NCBI GenBank assembly: GCA_025458545.1 | Contig: JALOSH010000007.1 | Coordinates: 1 to 19,174 of the forward strand | DNA length: 19,174 bases | DNA from: Hydrogenophaga sp. | Lineage (GTDB): Bacteria > Pseudomonadota > Gammaproteobacteria > Burkholderiales > Burkholderiaceae | Direction of reading: 5' to 3' | Shown: piece after piece, positions 1 through 8,834 of the stretch | Layout of the letters: each line of letters opens with the position of its first letter | Numbering within the stretch: position 1 is the stretch's first letter | Notes under the pieces: generated by a model | Databases searched by the model: none | What the model was told of the DNA's origin: nothing | The model's input: the letters and a program-made list of their open reading frames with translations, nothing else | Program-made: the position numbers and the translations under genes

Positions 1-1392
<1,392 letters not shown>

Positions 1393-1416
1393 GTGGGGAG
1401 GTCTGATAAAACAAGG

Positions 1417-1422
1417 ATTTTA
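1417..1422 (-). promoter_or_regulatory. Candidate -10 box for hisZ-purA
   Basis: TAAAAT on the minus strand, in the 79-base gap between the DUF2065 gene and hisZ, about 25 bases before the hisZ ATG. This is a good match to the sigma-70 -10 consensus in an otherwise GC-rich region. No convincing -35 hexamer is seen at 16-18 bases upstream, so this is only a candidate internal promoter. Confidence 0.3.
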
Positions 1423-1471
1423 CCGGGACCGCGCGAGCGATCCGGCTTGGCAGACCTCGGTGTGGCTCGAC

Positions 1472-1657
1472 TCAGGCCACCCACCACCAGAGCATGGCGC
1501 CGCTGACCAGGCAGATCAGTCCGAAGAAACGGATCTGACCGTCCTGCAGCTTGAGCATTTCGGTGAACATGCGCCGCCAGGCCTTGGGCGCGATGAAAGG
1601 CATCAGGCCTTCGAACACCAGCACCAGGGCCAGCGCGGGCCACAAGAGGTCGCCCAT
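1472..1657 (-). CDS. DUF2065 (YjeT-like) small inner-membrane protein
   Basis: A 61-residue protein with two hydrophobic segments, about residues 3-22 and 43-60, separated by a short polar stretch (APKAWRRMFTEMLKL). This length, topology and the conserved core RxFGLxxLxxGxxLL near the C-terminus are those of the DUF2065/YjeT family. The function is unknown. In E. coli yjeT lies between hflC and purA; here it lies 12 bases after hflC and before hisZ-purA, so the position is conserved. The ATG at 1655-1657 is used. It probably sits in the inner membrane and may work with the HflK/HflC complex, but that is only inferred from gene order. Confidence 0.88.
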   Translation of the reverse strand: MGDLLWPALALVLVFEGLMPFIAPKAWRRMFTEMLKLQDGQIRFFGLICLVSGAMLWWWVA

Positions 1658-1669
1658 GGGCGGATGCCC

Positions 1670-2563
1670 TTACTTGGCGGTGTTCACGTTGCTGCTGCGC
1701 ATGGACCTGAAGAAGTCCGACGAAGGATCCAGCACCATCACATCGGACTTGCTGCCGAAGCTGGCCTTGTAAGCCTCCAGGCTGCGGTAGAACTGGGCGA
1801 ACGCAGGGTCCCGTCCGAAGGCTTCTGCGTAGGCGGCGGCGGCCTTGGCATCGCCCTCGCCCTTGACCGTCTGCGCCTGCTTGTAGGCTTCCGCGACGAT
1901 CACCTCCCGCTGGCGGTCGGCATCGGCGCGGATTTTTTCACCTTCGGCAAAGCCGGTCGCCCGCAGCTCGTTGGCCACCCGCTTGCGCTCGGCCTCCATG
2001 CGTCGGTACACCTCACCGGTGATGCTCTCCGCGTAGTCGACGCGGGTGATGCGCACGTCGATGATGTCCATGCCCCAGGGCTTGTCGGCGCCGCTCACCG
2101 CCTTCAACACCTCGGTCTTGACGTCGGCCATCAGCTGCTCGCGCTGCCCGGCCAGCAAATCCTTCAGGGTCCGCTTGTTGACTTCTTGTTGGAACGAGTT
2201 GCGCACGACGCGGTTGAGCTGCAGGGCACCCGCGCTTTCGTTGAGACCCACGTTTCGGATGTAGGCCTGCGGGTCGCTGATGCGCCAGCGTACATACCAG
2301 TCGATCACCACGCGCTGCTTCTCGGCGGTCAACGTCGGCTCGGTGTCGTTGCTCTCCAGGGTCAGCAAACGCTTGTCGATGTAAGACACGTTTTGAAAGG
2401 GCGGGGGCAGTTTGAAGTTCAGGCCCGGTTCTGTGACGACCTGCTTGATCTGGCCCAGCTGGAACACCACACCGAACTGGCGCTGGTCCACAACGAAGAG
2501 CATGGAACTGGCCAGCGCCAGCGCCACGAGCACGGAGGTGATGAGAAAACCCAGTTTGTTCAT
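1670..2563 (-). CDS. hflC: HflC, SPFH/band 7 membrane protein (FtsH modulator)
   Basis: HflC pairs with HflK to build a large cage-like SPFH assembly on the periplasmic face of the inner membrane that encloses and modulates the FtsH protease. The 297-residue product has an N-terminal signal anchor (about 4-25), followed immediately by the band 7 start VDQRQFGVVFQLGQI, and a long charged helical segment (about 185-245, rich in Glu, Arg, Ala and Lys) typical of the family coiled coil. The length is close to that of E. coli HflC (334). It begins 20 bases after hflK, which fits co-expression of equal partners. The ATG at 2561-2563 is used; its Shine-Dalgarno match is weak. The gene for FtsH is not in the window. 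Confidence 0.95.
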   Translation of the reverse strand: MNKLGFLITSVLVALALASSMLFVVDQRQFGVVFQLGQIKQVVTEPGLNFKLPPPFQNVSYIDKRLLTLESNDTEPTLTAEKQRVVIDWYVRWRISDPQAYIRNVGLNESAGALQLNRVVRNSFQQEVNKRTLKDLLAGQREQLMADVKTEVLKAVSGADKPWGMDIIDVRITRVDYAESITGEVYRRMEAERKRVANELRATGFAEGEKIRADADRQREVIVAEAYKQAQTVKGEGDAKAAAAYAEAFGRDPAFAQFYRSLEAYKASFGSKSDVMVLDPSSDFFRSMRSSNVNTAK

Positions 2564-2583
2564 GATCGGATCTGTGTCTCTGC

Positions 2584-3978
2584 TCAGCGGCTCTCGCGTT
2601 CACGCGAACGGGGGTTGTTGGTGGTGCTGTTGGTCTGGGCCGCAGGGGGTGGTGCGGTGGTGGCCGGGGCCATGCCACTGAGGGCCGCATTCGCACCCGC
2701 TGGACCGGTCATTTGCATGATCTTGTCCAGCGGCAGGTACAACAGATTCGAACCCGACTTGGAGTCCACCATGACCTTGGTCACGTTGGCATACACCTCT
2801 TTCATCGTGTCCACATACATGCGTTCGCGGGTGACTTGCGGTGCTTTCTGGTACTCGGCCAGCACCGAACGGAATCGCTGTGCATCACCTTCGGCCTGCG
2901 CAACGATGCGGGCGCGGTAACCCTCAGCCTCTTCGGCCAGCCGGGAGGCGGTACCCCGGGCACGAGGGACCACGTCATTGGCGTAGGCTTGAGCCTCGTT
3001 CTTGGCCCTTTCGCGTTCCTGGCTGGCTTTGAGCACGTCGTCGAACGCAGCCTGCACCTGTTCAGGCGGGCGGACACCGCTTTGTTGAAGGTTGACGCCG
3101 TTGATTTCAACGCCGACCTTGTAGCGGTCTAAGATGGTCTGCATGAGGTCGCGCACCCGCGGAGCGATCTGTTCGCGCTCTTCGGCCAGCACGGCGTCCA
3201 TCTTCATCTTGCCGACCACCTCGCGGACGGCGGTTTCAGCCGCCTTGAGCACGGCACCGTCTGGATCACGGCTTTCAAACAAAAAGTCGCGCGCGTTGTT
3301 CAGGCGGTACTGCACCACAAACTTGATGTCCACGATGTTTTCGTCTTCGGTCAGCATCGACGACTCGCGCAGGCCGGTGGCGGGCACGATCGTGTCACGG
3401 CCCACGTCCACCGAGCGCAACTGGGTGACGAACACCGTCTCGTGGCGCTGTACCGGAAACGGCAAGCGCCAGTTGAAACCCGCACCCACAGTGCTGTGGT
3501 ACCGACCGAACTGGGTGATGACCGCCTGCTGACCTTCCTGCACGATGAAAAAGCCAGTGCCCAGCCAGATCAGCAAGGCCACACCCGCCACCAACCCGGC
3601 GCCGATGCCGGCAGCCTTCGGACTGGGGTTGAAGCTGGGCGGTGTGCCCGAACCCCGGCCACCGCTGCCGCCGCCGCCCTTGCCACCGAGCAGTCCGCCG
3701 AGCTTGCGGTTGAAATCGCGCCAGAGTTCGTCCAGGTCGGGCGGCCCCTGGTTGGGGCCTTGCGGGCGCTGGCCACGGGGTGGCTGGCGCTGGAGGTCGT
3801 CGTTTTCTCCCTGAGGGACCTCGGGAGGCTTCCTGTCATCCTGTGGAGCGTCGTCGCCTCGTCCCCAGCGGGGGTCGTTCAGGTTGAACATGCCCAGCAG
3901 ACCGCGCCAGACGCGGCGGGCAGGGTTGCGACTCACGGGTTCGGCACCGCGGGCTGGGGTTTGCAGATTCACATCCAT
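2584..3978 (-). CDS. hflK: HflK, SPFH/band 7 membrane protein (FtsH modulator)
   Basis: Partner of HflC in the FtsH-associated membrane complex. The 464-residue product starts with a cytoplasmic, low-complexity region of about 120 residues, rich in Pro, Gln, Asp and Gly and including a glycine run at about 98-111. One transmembrane helix follows (about 123-146, AGIGAGLVAGVALLIWLGTG), then the band 7 domain beginning at VQEGQQAVITQFGRY (146-160). A long charged helix comes next (about 300-380), and the C-terminal tail is rich in Ala, Pro, Thr and Asn and ends in Arg/Glu. The N-terminal DPRWGR motif (35-40) is a known hallmark of HflK. It lies 45 bases after hflX and 20 before hflC. The ATG at 3976-3978 has no clear Shine-Dalgarno sequence. 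Confidence 0.95.
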   Translation of the reverse strand: MDVNLQTPARGAEPVSRNPARRVWRGLLGMFNLNDPRWGRGDDAPQDDRKPPEVPQGENDDLQRQPPRGQRPQGPNQGPPDLDELWRDFNRKLGGLLGGKGGGGSGGRGSGTPPSFNPSPKAAGIGAGLVAGVALLIWLGTGFFIVQEGQQAVITQFGRYHSTVGAGFNWRLPFPVQRHETVFVTQLRSVDVGRDTIVPATGLRESSMLTEDENIVDIKFVVQYRLNNARDFLFESRDPDGAVLKAAETAVREVVGKMKMDAVLAEEREQIAPRVRDLMQTILDRYKVGVEINGVNLQQSGVRPPEQVQAAFDDVLKASQERERAKNEAQAYANDVVPRARGTASRLAEEAEGYRARIVAQAEGDAQRFRSVLAEYQKAPQVTRERMYVDTMKEVYANVTKVMVDSKSGSNLLYLPLDKIMQMTGPAGANAALSGMAPATTAPPPAAQTNSTTNNPRSRERESR

Positions 3979-4023
3979 GTGTTGTCTATTCAGTTCGGAT
4001 CAAAACCATCACATTGTGCCCAA

Positions 4024-5208
4024 TCAGGGCGGGGGGTTCTCAAAGGCAGGGGACTCCCCCTGCGGGTCAGGGGTTTGCAATGCGTTTTGCGAAAGCACCC
4101 GCTCGGCCAGCAGGTGTCGCAACTCGGCAAGCCCCTGGCCGGTCTGGGCACTCACGTAGATACGAGGCACCGACTGCCCTTCCAGTTCCATGGCATCACA
4201 CAATACCTTGGGCAAAGACGAAGGGTCCATGGCATCGAGTTTGTTGAACACCAGCACCTGCGGAACCTGATCGGCTCCGATGTCTTTGAGCACGTCCATC
4301 ACCGAGGCGATCTGCTCGGGATGCGCCGGATTGGAAGCGTCCACCACGTGCAGCAGCAGGTCGGCGTCGGTGGCTTCCTGCAGGGTGGCGGCAAAGGCGT
4401 CCACCAGACCGTGGGGAAGATCGCGGATGAAGCCCACCGTGTCGGACAGGGACACCGAGCGACCGGCCTCCCCCAGGTAGAGCTGTCGCGTGGTGGTGTC
4501 CAGCGTGGCAAACAGTTGGTCGGCTGCGTAGGCTCTGGCCTTGACCAAGCCGTTGAAGATCGAGGATTTGCCCGCGTTGGTGTAACCCACCAGCGAAATC
4601 GTGAAAGCGTCGCGACGCTCGCGTTGGCGGCGCTGGGTGGCACGCTGCTTTTTGACCTTGTCCAGCCGCTCTTTGGTGCGCTTGACCGCATCGTTGATCA
4701 TCCGCCGGTCGAGTTCGATCTGGGTCTCACCCGGACCGCCTCTCATGCCGATGCCGCCGCTTTGGCGCTCCAAGTGCGACCAGCGCCGAACCAGCCGGGT
4801 GGACAGGTACTGCAAGCGCGCCAACTCCACCTGCAGCTTGCCCTCGTGGCTGCGCGCTCGCTGCGCGAAGATCTGCAGAATCAACAGGGTACGGTCGTTG
4901 ACCGGCAGGCCCAGGGTGCGCTCGAGGTTGCGCTGCTGTGCCGGACTCAAAGCCTGATCGAAAAGCACTTCGCTGGCGCCGGTGCTCTGGGCGAGCAGTT
5001 TGATTTCGTCCGCTTTTCCGGTGCCCACAAACAAGGCTGGGTCGGGGGCTCGCCGTTTGCAGCTCATGCGGTCGGCCACCGCAAAGCCAGCGGTCTGGGC
5101 GAGCAACCCCAGCTCCTCAAGACCAGCGTCGAAATGCGGCAACCCGAAATCCACCCCGACCAGAATGACCGAAGGGGTGGAAGAACGGGTCGGGGCGGAG
5201 GTGTTCAA
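4024..5208 (-). CDS. hflX: GTPase HflX, ribosome-associated
   Basis: HflX is a GTPase that binds the 50S subunit and splits stalled or hibernating 70S ribosomes under stress. The 394-residue product has the N-terminal HflX subdomain with the glycine-rich linker GGIGMRGGPGETQIELDRR (151-169), then a basic helical segment (176-200). The G domain follows, with P-loop GYTNAGKSS (208-216), switch II DTVGF (256-260) and the base-specificity motif NKLD (322-325). The start is a TTG at 5206-5208; no ATG or GTG lies upstream in frame before the hfq stop, and the next internal candidate (the GTG at codon 19) would cut into the conserved ILVGVDFG strand. No clear ribosome binding site precedes the TTG, and a 7-bp-stem hairpin lies just upstream (5219-5248). 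It follows hfq by 55 bases, as in many proteobacteria. Confidence 0.95.
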   Translation of the reverse strand: MNTSAPTRSSTPSVILVGVDFGLPHFDAGLEELGLLAQTAGFAVADRMSCKRRAPDPALFVGTGKADEIKLLAQSTGASEVLFDQALSPAQQRNLERTLGLPVNDRTLLILQIFAQRARSHEGKLQVELARLQYLSTRLVRRWSHLERQSGGIGMRGGPGETQIELDRRMINDAVKRTKERLDKVKKQRATQRRQRERRDAFTISLVGYTNAGKSSIFNGLVKARAYAADQLFATLDTTTRQLYLGEAGRSVSLSDTVGFIRDLPHGLVDAFAATLQEATDADLLLHVVDASNPAHPEQIASVMDVLKDIGADQVPQVLVFNKLDAMDPSSLPKVLCDAMELEGQSVPRIYVSAQTGQGLAELRHLLAERVLSQNALQTPDPQGESPAFENPPP

Positions 5209-5218
5209 AACGGGTCGA

Positions 5219-5248
5219 CAGCCGCCGGTGCCGCCTGGAGAGCGGCTG
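5219..5248 (-). terminator. Hairpin in the hfq-hflX gap (attenuator-like)
   Basis: A perfect 7-bp inverted repeat (CAGCCGC at 5219-5225 and GCGGCTG at 5242-5248) with a 16-base loop lies 16 bases after the hfq stop codon. In the minus-strand transcript it is followed by a short sequence containing TTTT, which overlaps the hflX TTG start. The uridine tract is too short and too far from the stem for a strong intrinsic terminator. It could act as a partial terminator, an mRNA 3' end for hfq after processing, or a structure limiting hflX translation. An alternative shorter pairing inside the loop (CCGC with GCGG) is possible. Confidence 0.35.
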
Positions 5249-5263
5249 GGTGCGGGGGCTGTG

Positions 5264-5515
5264 TCAAGAAGCGGCGGTATCGTCCGCGCCCACCGCAGAG
5301 AACTGCACCGGGCGACCCGGGACGATGGTGGAAATGGCGTGCTTGTAGACCATCTGGGTGACGGTGTTGCGCAACAGCACGACGTACTGGTCGAAGGACT
5401 CGATCTGACCCTGCAATTTGATGCCGTTGACCAGGTAGATCGACACCGGCACGTGTTCCCGGCGCAGCTGGTTCAGGAAAGGGTCTTGCAAGAGTTGGCC
5501 TTTGTTATTGCTCAC
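5264..5515 (-). CDS. hfq: RNA chaperone Hfq
   Basis: Hfq is the hexameric Sm-like protein that pairs small RNAs with mRNAs. The 83-residue product matches the family across Sm1 and Sm2: [11 protein letters not shown] near the N-terminus, [15 protein letters not shown] (22-36), [10 protein letters not shown] (41-50) and [12 protein letters not shown] (55-66). Q10, D11, F41, K58 and H59 line up with the proximal-face residues of E. coli Hfq. The rim patch reads RREH (18-21) rather than the E. coli RRER. The acidic tail after the Sm core is short. The start is GTG (5513-5515): GGAG sits 6 bases upstream and the protein then begins at the conserved SNNKGQ. An in-frame ATG 14 codons earlier has no ribosome binding site and would add an unconserved leader. 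It lies between der and hflX. Confidence 0.96.
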   Translation of the reverse strand: MSNNKGQLLQDPFLNQLRREHVPVSIYLVNGIKLQGQIESFDQYVVLLRNTVTQMVYKHAISTIVPGRPVQFSAVGADDTAAS

Positions 5516-5552
5516 GATATGCTCCGTGTTCAGAGAAGTTGATAGGACCAGC

Positions 5553-5561
5553 ACCATACCA
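5553..5561 (-). promoter_or_regulatory. Candidate extended -10 promoter for hfq
   Basis: On the minus strand TGGTATGGT gives a TGn extension followed by TATGGT (5553-5558), in the 78-base gap between der and hfq. Initiation about 7 bases downstream would give a leader of about 30 bases before the hfq GTG. There is no good -35 hexamer, which an extended -10 promoter can tolerate. The evidence is sequence pattern only. Confidence 0.28.
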
Positions 5562-5593
5562 CACCGTCCGACGGCAGGCGCGGTGCGGGGGAC

Positions 5594-6934
5594 TCAGTCA
5601 GCGTCCTTGAAAGGGTTGGCCGAGGTCTTCAACTCGATGCGCAAGGGCGTACCGACCAGGTCAAAAGCCTTGCGGAAGCGCCCTTCCAGGAAACGGAGAT
5701 ACACATCGGGCACGTGTTCCAGCGAATTCCCGTGGATCACGATGACCGGCGGATTCATGCCGCCTTGGTGGGCGTAGCGCATCTTGGGGCGGAACATGCC
5801 GCTGCGGGGTGGCGCTTGAAAAGCCACCGCCTCCTGCAAAAGGCGCGTGAGAACCGGGGTGGACATTTTTCGCATGGCAGAAGCGCGCGCCTGCACGATG
5901 GACTTCCACACCGGGCCCAGACCTTGGCGCTTCTTGGCCGAGATCAGGTGCAGGGTGGCGAACTTCAGGAACGCCAGCCGGTTTTCGATCTGGCGCTCGA
6001 TTTGTTCGCGTTGGTAAGCATCCACAGCGTCCCATTTGTTGATGGCCAGCACCACGCCACGACCGCTCTCCAGGATGAAGCCGGCGATGTGCGCATCCTG
6101 ATCGGTCACACCCTGGGTGGCGTCGAGCAGCAGCAGCACCACATGGGCGCCTTCGATGGCCTGCAGCGTCTTGACCACCGAGAACTTCTCGATCGCCTCG
6201 AAAACCTTGCCTTTGCGACGCAAGCCCGCGGTGTCGATGAGTTCGAACTTCTGCCCGTCTTTCTCGAATGGCACCGAGATCGCATCGCGGGTGGTGCCGG
6301 GCATGTCGAACGCCACCAGGCGCTCCTCACCCAACCAGACGTTGATCAGCGTGGATTTGCCCACGTTGGGACGACCCGCCACGGCGAGCCGGATGACGCT
6401 GGTGTCCTCTTCCTCGGCCTCTTCTTCGGCCTCGGACCATCCGGGAACCGCCTCCAGAGCCATTTCGAGCATGGAGCGCACGCCCTGACCATGAGCACTG
6501 GACACCGCCAGCACCTCGCCCAGACCCAGCTCGAAGAATTCCCCCAATTGCACGCCCTGGGTCATGCCTTCGGCCTTGTTGGCCACCAGCAAGGTCGGCT
6601 TGCCCAGACGGCGCAGGTATTTGGCGATGTCGTGATCCTGCGCACTCAAGCCGGCACGCGCATCCACGACGAAGATCACCACATCCGACTCCGCCACGGC
6701 CTGGCGGGTCTGCTTGGCCATCTCTTTGTAGATGCCGGACTCGGCGCTGGGCTCGAAGCCGCCGGTGTCGATCACGATGAATTCGCGTTTGCCCAAATGA
6801 CCGTTGCCGTAATGGCGGTCGCGGGTGAGGCCGGCAAAGTCGGCCACGATGGCGTCGCGAGAACTCGTCAGGCGGTTGAACAGGGTGGACTTGCCCACGT
6901 TGGGGCGGCCCACCAGGGCAATGACGGGTTTCAC
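5594..6934 (-). CDS. der: Ribosome assembly GTPase Der (EngA), tandem G domains
   Basis: Der is the essential double GTPase needed to mature the 50S subunit. The 446-residue product shows two G domains. Domain 1 has GRPNVGKST (9-17), DTGG (56-59) and NKAE (119-122). An acidic linker rich in Glu follows (about 167-178). Domain 2 has GRPNVGKST (187-195), DTAG (234-237) and NKWD (299-302). A C-terminal KH-like domain (about 350-446) includes the typical [10 protein letters not shown] stretch. The length fits the family. The start is GTG (6932-6934), with AAAGG about 9 bases upstream and the conserved [11 protein letters not shown] directly after. It follows bamB by 45 bases, the gap containing a stable hairpin, and precedes hfq. 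The bamB-der pairing is conserved widely in proteobacteria. Confidence 0.97.
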   Translation of the reverse strand: MKPVIALVGRPNVGKSTLFNRLTSSRDAIVADFAGLTRDRHYGNGHLGKREFIVIDTGGFEPSAESGIYKEMAKQTRQAVAESDVVIFVVDARAGLSAQDHDIAKYLRRLGKPTLLVANKAEGMTQGVQLGEFFELGLGEVLAVSSAHGQGVRSMLEMALEAVPGWSEAEEEAEEEDTSVIRLAVAGRPNVGKSTLINVWLGEERLVAFDMPGTTRDAISVPFEKDGQKFELIDTAGLRRKGKVFEAIEKFSVVKTLQAIEGAHVVLLLLDATQGVTDQDAHIAGFILESGRGVVLAINKWDAVDAYQREQIERQIENRLAFLKFATLHLISAKKRQGLGPVWKSIVQARASAMRKMSTPVLTRLLQEAVAFQAPPRSGMFRPKMRYAHQGGMNPPVIVIHGNSLEHVPDVYLRFLEGRFRKAFDLVGTPLRIELKTSANPFKDAD

Positions 6935-6953
6935 GAAACAATACCTTTCAACT

Positions 6954-6975
6954 GCGGGACCCCGAATGGGTCCGC
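6954..6975 (-). other. Hairpin in the bamB-der gap
   Basis: On the minus strand GCGGACCC and GGGTCCCGC flank the loop ATTCG. The core stem GGACCC/GGGTCC is perfect, and the outer GCG/CGC can pair if one C is bulged. It starts 4 bases after the bamB TAG stop and ends 19 bases before the der GTG start, just upstream of its AAAGG ribosome binding site. No uridine tract follows, so it is not an intrinsic terminator. A role in stabilising the bamB mRNA 3' end, in RNA processing or in tuning der translation is possible. Confidence 0.45.
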
Positions 6976-6979
6976 GCCA

Positions 6980-8104
6980 CTATTGCGGACGCCAGGCGTA
7001 CACGCCGCCTTTGAGCGTCTGCACGACAAGCGACTGGCCAGCGATGATGGGCGCGCCGATCAAGGCAGATCCATCGGTGGTCAGCCGCGTCATTTCGGTG
7101 CCGTCTTCCCGCGACAGCAGGTGCAGCACGCCGGTGCCATCGCCGATGGCGACCACCCGCCCCAGCGACAGGGGCGCCGTGAGCAAGCGGTGCTTCAGAC
7201 GGTCCTGCGTCCAGGCGGTGTCTCCGGTGGCGCGCTGCCAGGCCCGTACCTGGCCATCGGACTCGGTCCCGAACACCAGGCGCTCGTCACCACCCAGGCC
7301 TTCCGAGCCCGCGGCGGGTTTGGTCCACACCACGTTGCCGCGGCTGGCGTCGATGCATCCCACGGCACTGGCAAAACCACGTGCACACACACTGTTGCCG
7401 ACCCGGCTGACCGGCCCGACCACATCGACCAGGCGCTCAACCTCGTTGGTGCCGCGCGGGTTCGCAATCGGCGCTTCCCAACGCACCGAGCCGTTGGTCG
7501 GATTGAGGCCCACCAGCCGACCCGACAGACCGGCCACCAAGGTATCGCCCACCGCCAGCAGGGCGCCGGGTTGGCGCAAAACCAGGGGCTCACCGGTCCT
7601 TGACTGGCTCCACAAACGGGCGCCGGTCTGACCGTCGAAGGCGCTGACGCTGCGGTCGGCGGTGTGCACAAAAACACGGCGCCCGGCCACCAGCGGCGTG
7701 GTGAAGGCGCTCGCCGTCAGGCGCACCCGCCAGATTTCCTTGCCGCCGGCCAGGGCCACCAGCTCGTTACCACGGGTCACCACGGCGGCGGTTTCGCCGT
7801 CGGTTCCCACGCCGGCTGCCAGGGGGGTGTTCAGGTTGACGCGCCAGATATCCCGCCCGTTCTCGGCGTCCAGCACGGCAACGGTTCCGCCGCTCCCAGC
7901 CACAAAGATGCGATCGCCCGCGGCGCGGGGTGCCAGCGCGCCATCGGTTGCGCCCATTTGCACCGACCAGATCAGGCGCGTGCCCATGAGCGCAGCCGCT
8001 GGCGGCAGCTCGGCCGGTGTGGGTTTGTCCGGGCCGGTGGAGCACGCCGCCAGTGCGGACACCAGGGCCATCACCAGCCATGAACGGGGATTCGGAAGGA
8101 CCAT
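6980..8104 (-). CDS. bamB: Outer membrane protein assembly factor BamB (lipoprotein)
   Basis: BamB is a lipoprotein of the BAM complex, which folds and inserts beta-barrel proteins into the outer membrane; it is an eight-bladed propeller. The product (374 residues from this start) has a signal peptide ending in the lipobox LAAC, with the lipidated C21. The rest consists of repeated PQQ-like blades with the recurring patterns W.V (for example RDIWRVNL and EIWRVRL), DA..G and RIFVAGSGG. The start chosen is ATG 8102-8104. An in-frame TTG at 8111-8113 adds three residues, overlaps the yfgM stop and has AGAGG 7 bases upstream, so it may be the true start. The signal peptide works with either. It follows yfgM directly, as in E. 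coli. Confidence 0.95.
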   Translation of the reverse strand: MVLPNPRSWLVMALVSALAACSTGPDKPTPAELPPAAALMGTRLIWSVQMGATDGALAPRAAGDRIFVAGSGGTVAVLDAENGRDIWRVNLNTPLAAGVGTDGETAAVVTRGNELVALAGGKEIWRVRLTASAFTTPLVAGRRVFVHTADRSVSAFDGQTGARLWSQSRTGEPLVLRQPGALLAVGDTLVAGLSGRLVGLNPTNGSVRWEAPIANPRGTNEVERLVDVVGPVSRVGNSVCARGFASAVGCIDASRGNVVWTKPAAGSEGLGGDERLVFGTESDGQVRAWQRATGDTAWTQDRLKHRLLTAPLSLGRVVAIGDGTGVLHLLSREDGTEMTRLTTDGSALIGAPIIAGQSLVVQTLKGGVYAWRPQ

Positions 8105-8109
8105 GGCGA

Positions 8110-8784
8110 TCAACGGGCAGCCTCTGCGGCGGGCTTCAGGCTGGCCACAGCGACGCCCAACGAGGCGAGCTTGATCTCCACCAGTTTGCGGTACTCGACC
8201 TGGTCGCTGAAACCGCGCCAGGCCGCTTCGTACTGGGCTTTGGCTTCGGCGGCCTTGCCCTGGCTCATCAGCACATCGCCCCGGCGGTCGGCAGCCAGGG
8301 GTTCAAACGCCTTGGGCATTTTGGCCTCCAGGGTTTTGAGCGCCTGGTCGTAGGCCTTGGCCTCCAGGTCCAGCGCAGCCAGGCGCAAACGGGCCACGGC
8401 CTGGTAGGCATCGTCCTGGGATTTTTCGCTGACCCAGACCAAAGCGGTGCGGGCGGCGTCGGCCTTGCCAGCCTCAAACAGCGTCTTGCTCGCCAGAAAA
8501 GCACCCTGCGCGGCAAAGGCGGTACCGCCAAACCGGTCCTGCATCTCGGCCAGGGCTTGGCCCACCTTGTCGGTATCGCGCGATGCGACCGCGGTTTCGA
8601 TGGCGTCGTACAGCGCTGCCGCCTTCACGGCCTGGCTCCGCTGCCAGTAGTTCCAGCCATTCCAGGCAGCAATGGTGCCAAAAACAGCGATCAGCACCCA
8701 GGTGATGAGGTTGCCATACTGGGCCCAAAAGTGTTTGAGCTGATCGAGCTGTTCCTGCTCTTCAAGGTCGAGGTGTTTGGCCAT
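8110..8784 (-). CDS. yfgM: YfgM family inner-membrane TPR-like protein
   Basis: YfgM-type proteins (DUF2133, TPR_21) are single-pass inner-membrane proteins with a periplasmic TPR domain; in E. coli YfgM binds the SecYEG translocon and the periplasmic chaperone PpiD. The 224-residue product starts at MAKHLDLEEQEQLDQLK, which is the family's typical cytoplasmic start. One transmembrane helix follows (about 25-43, NLITWVLIAVFGTIAAW), then alpha-helical repeats rich in Ala, Lys and Glu. The ATG at 8782-8784 is preferred over a start 26 codons upstream, because the upstream part resembles no family member and overlaps the end of hisS. It sits between hisS and bamB, the same order as in E. coli, where it also links translocation and outer-membrane assembly. 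Confidence 0.9.
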   Translation of the reverse strand: MAKHLDLEEQEQLDQLKHFWAQYGNLITWVLIAVFGTIAAWNGWNYWQRSQAVKAAALYDAIETAVASRDTDKVGQALAEMQDRFGGTAFAAQGAFLASKTLFEAGKADAARTALVWVSEKSQDDAYQAVARLRLAALDLEAKAYDQALKTLEAKMPKAFEPLAADRRGDVLMSQGKAAEAKAQYEAAWRGFSDQVEYRKLVEIKLASLGVAVASLKPAAEAAR

Positions 8785-8810
8785 GGGCGAGATTGATTTG
8801 GGTTCGGGCG

Positions 8811-8816
8811 ATTGTA
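8811..8816 (-). promoter_or_regulatory. Candidate -10 box for yfgM-bamB
   Basis: TACAAT on the minus strand, in the 50-base gap between hisS and yfgM, 26 bases before the yfgM ATG. The hexamer is a strong -10 match in a GC-rich setting. The sequence 16-18 bases further upstream (around the hisS stop codon) is not a recognisable -35. Confidence 0.3.
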
Positions 8817-8834
8817 GGCGCGACGGTGTCGGTC

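Noticed and set aside
3442..5361. A 639-codon open frame on the plus strand opposite hflK/hflX/hfq
   Set aside because: It lies fully antisense to well-identified genes, has no family-like motif, and long antisense frames are expected in GC-rich coding DNA.
5516..5557. ATG start giving Hfq 14 extra residues
   Set aside because: No ribosome binding site, and the extra residues are not part of the family; the GTG start has GGAG at 6 bases and begins at SNNKGQ.
5714..7603. A 629-codon open frame on the plus strand opposite der and bamB
   Set aside because: Antisense shadow of two conserved genes; composition (His, Gln, Gly rich) is the usual reverse-complement artefact.
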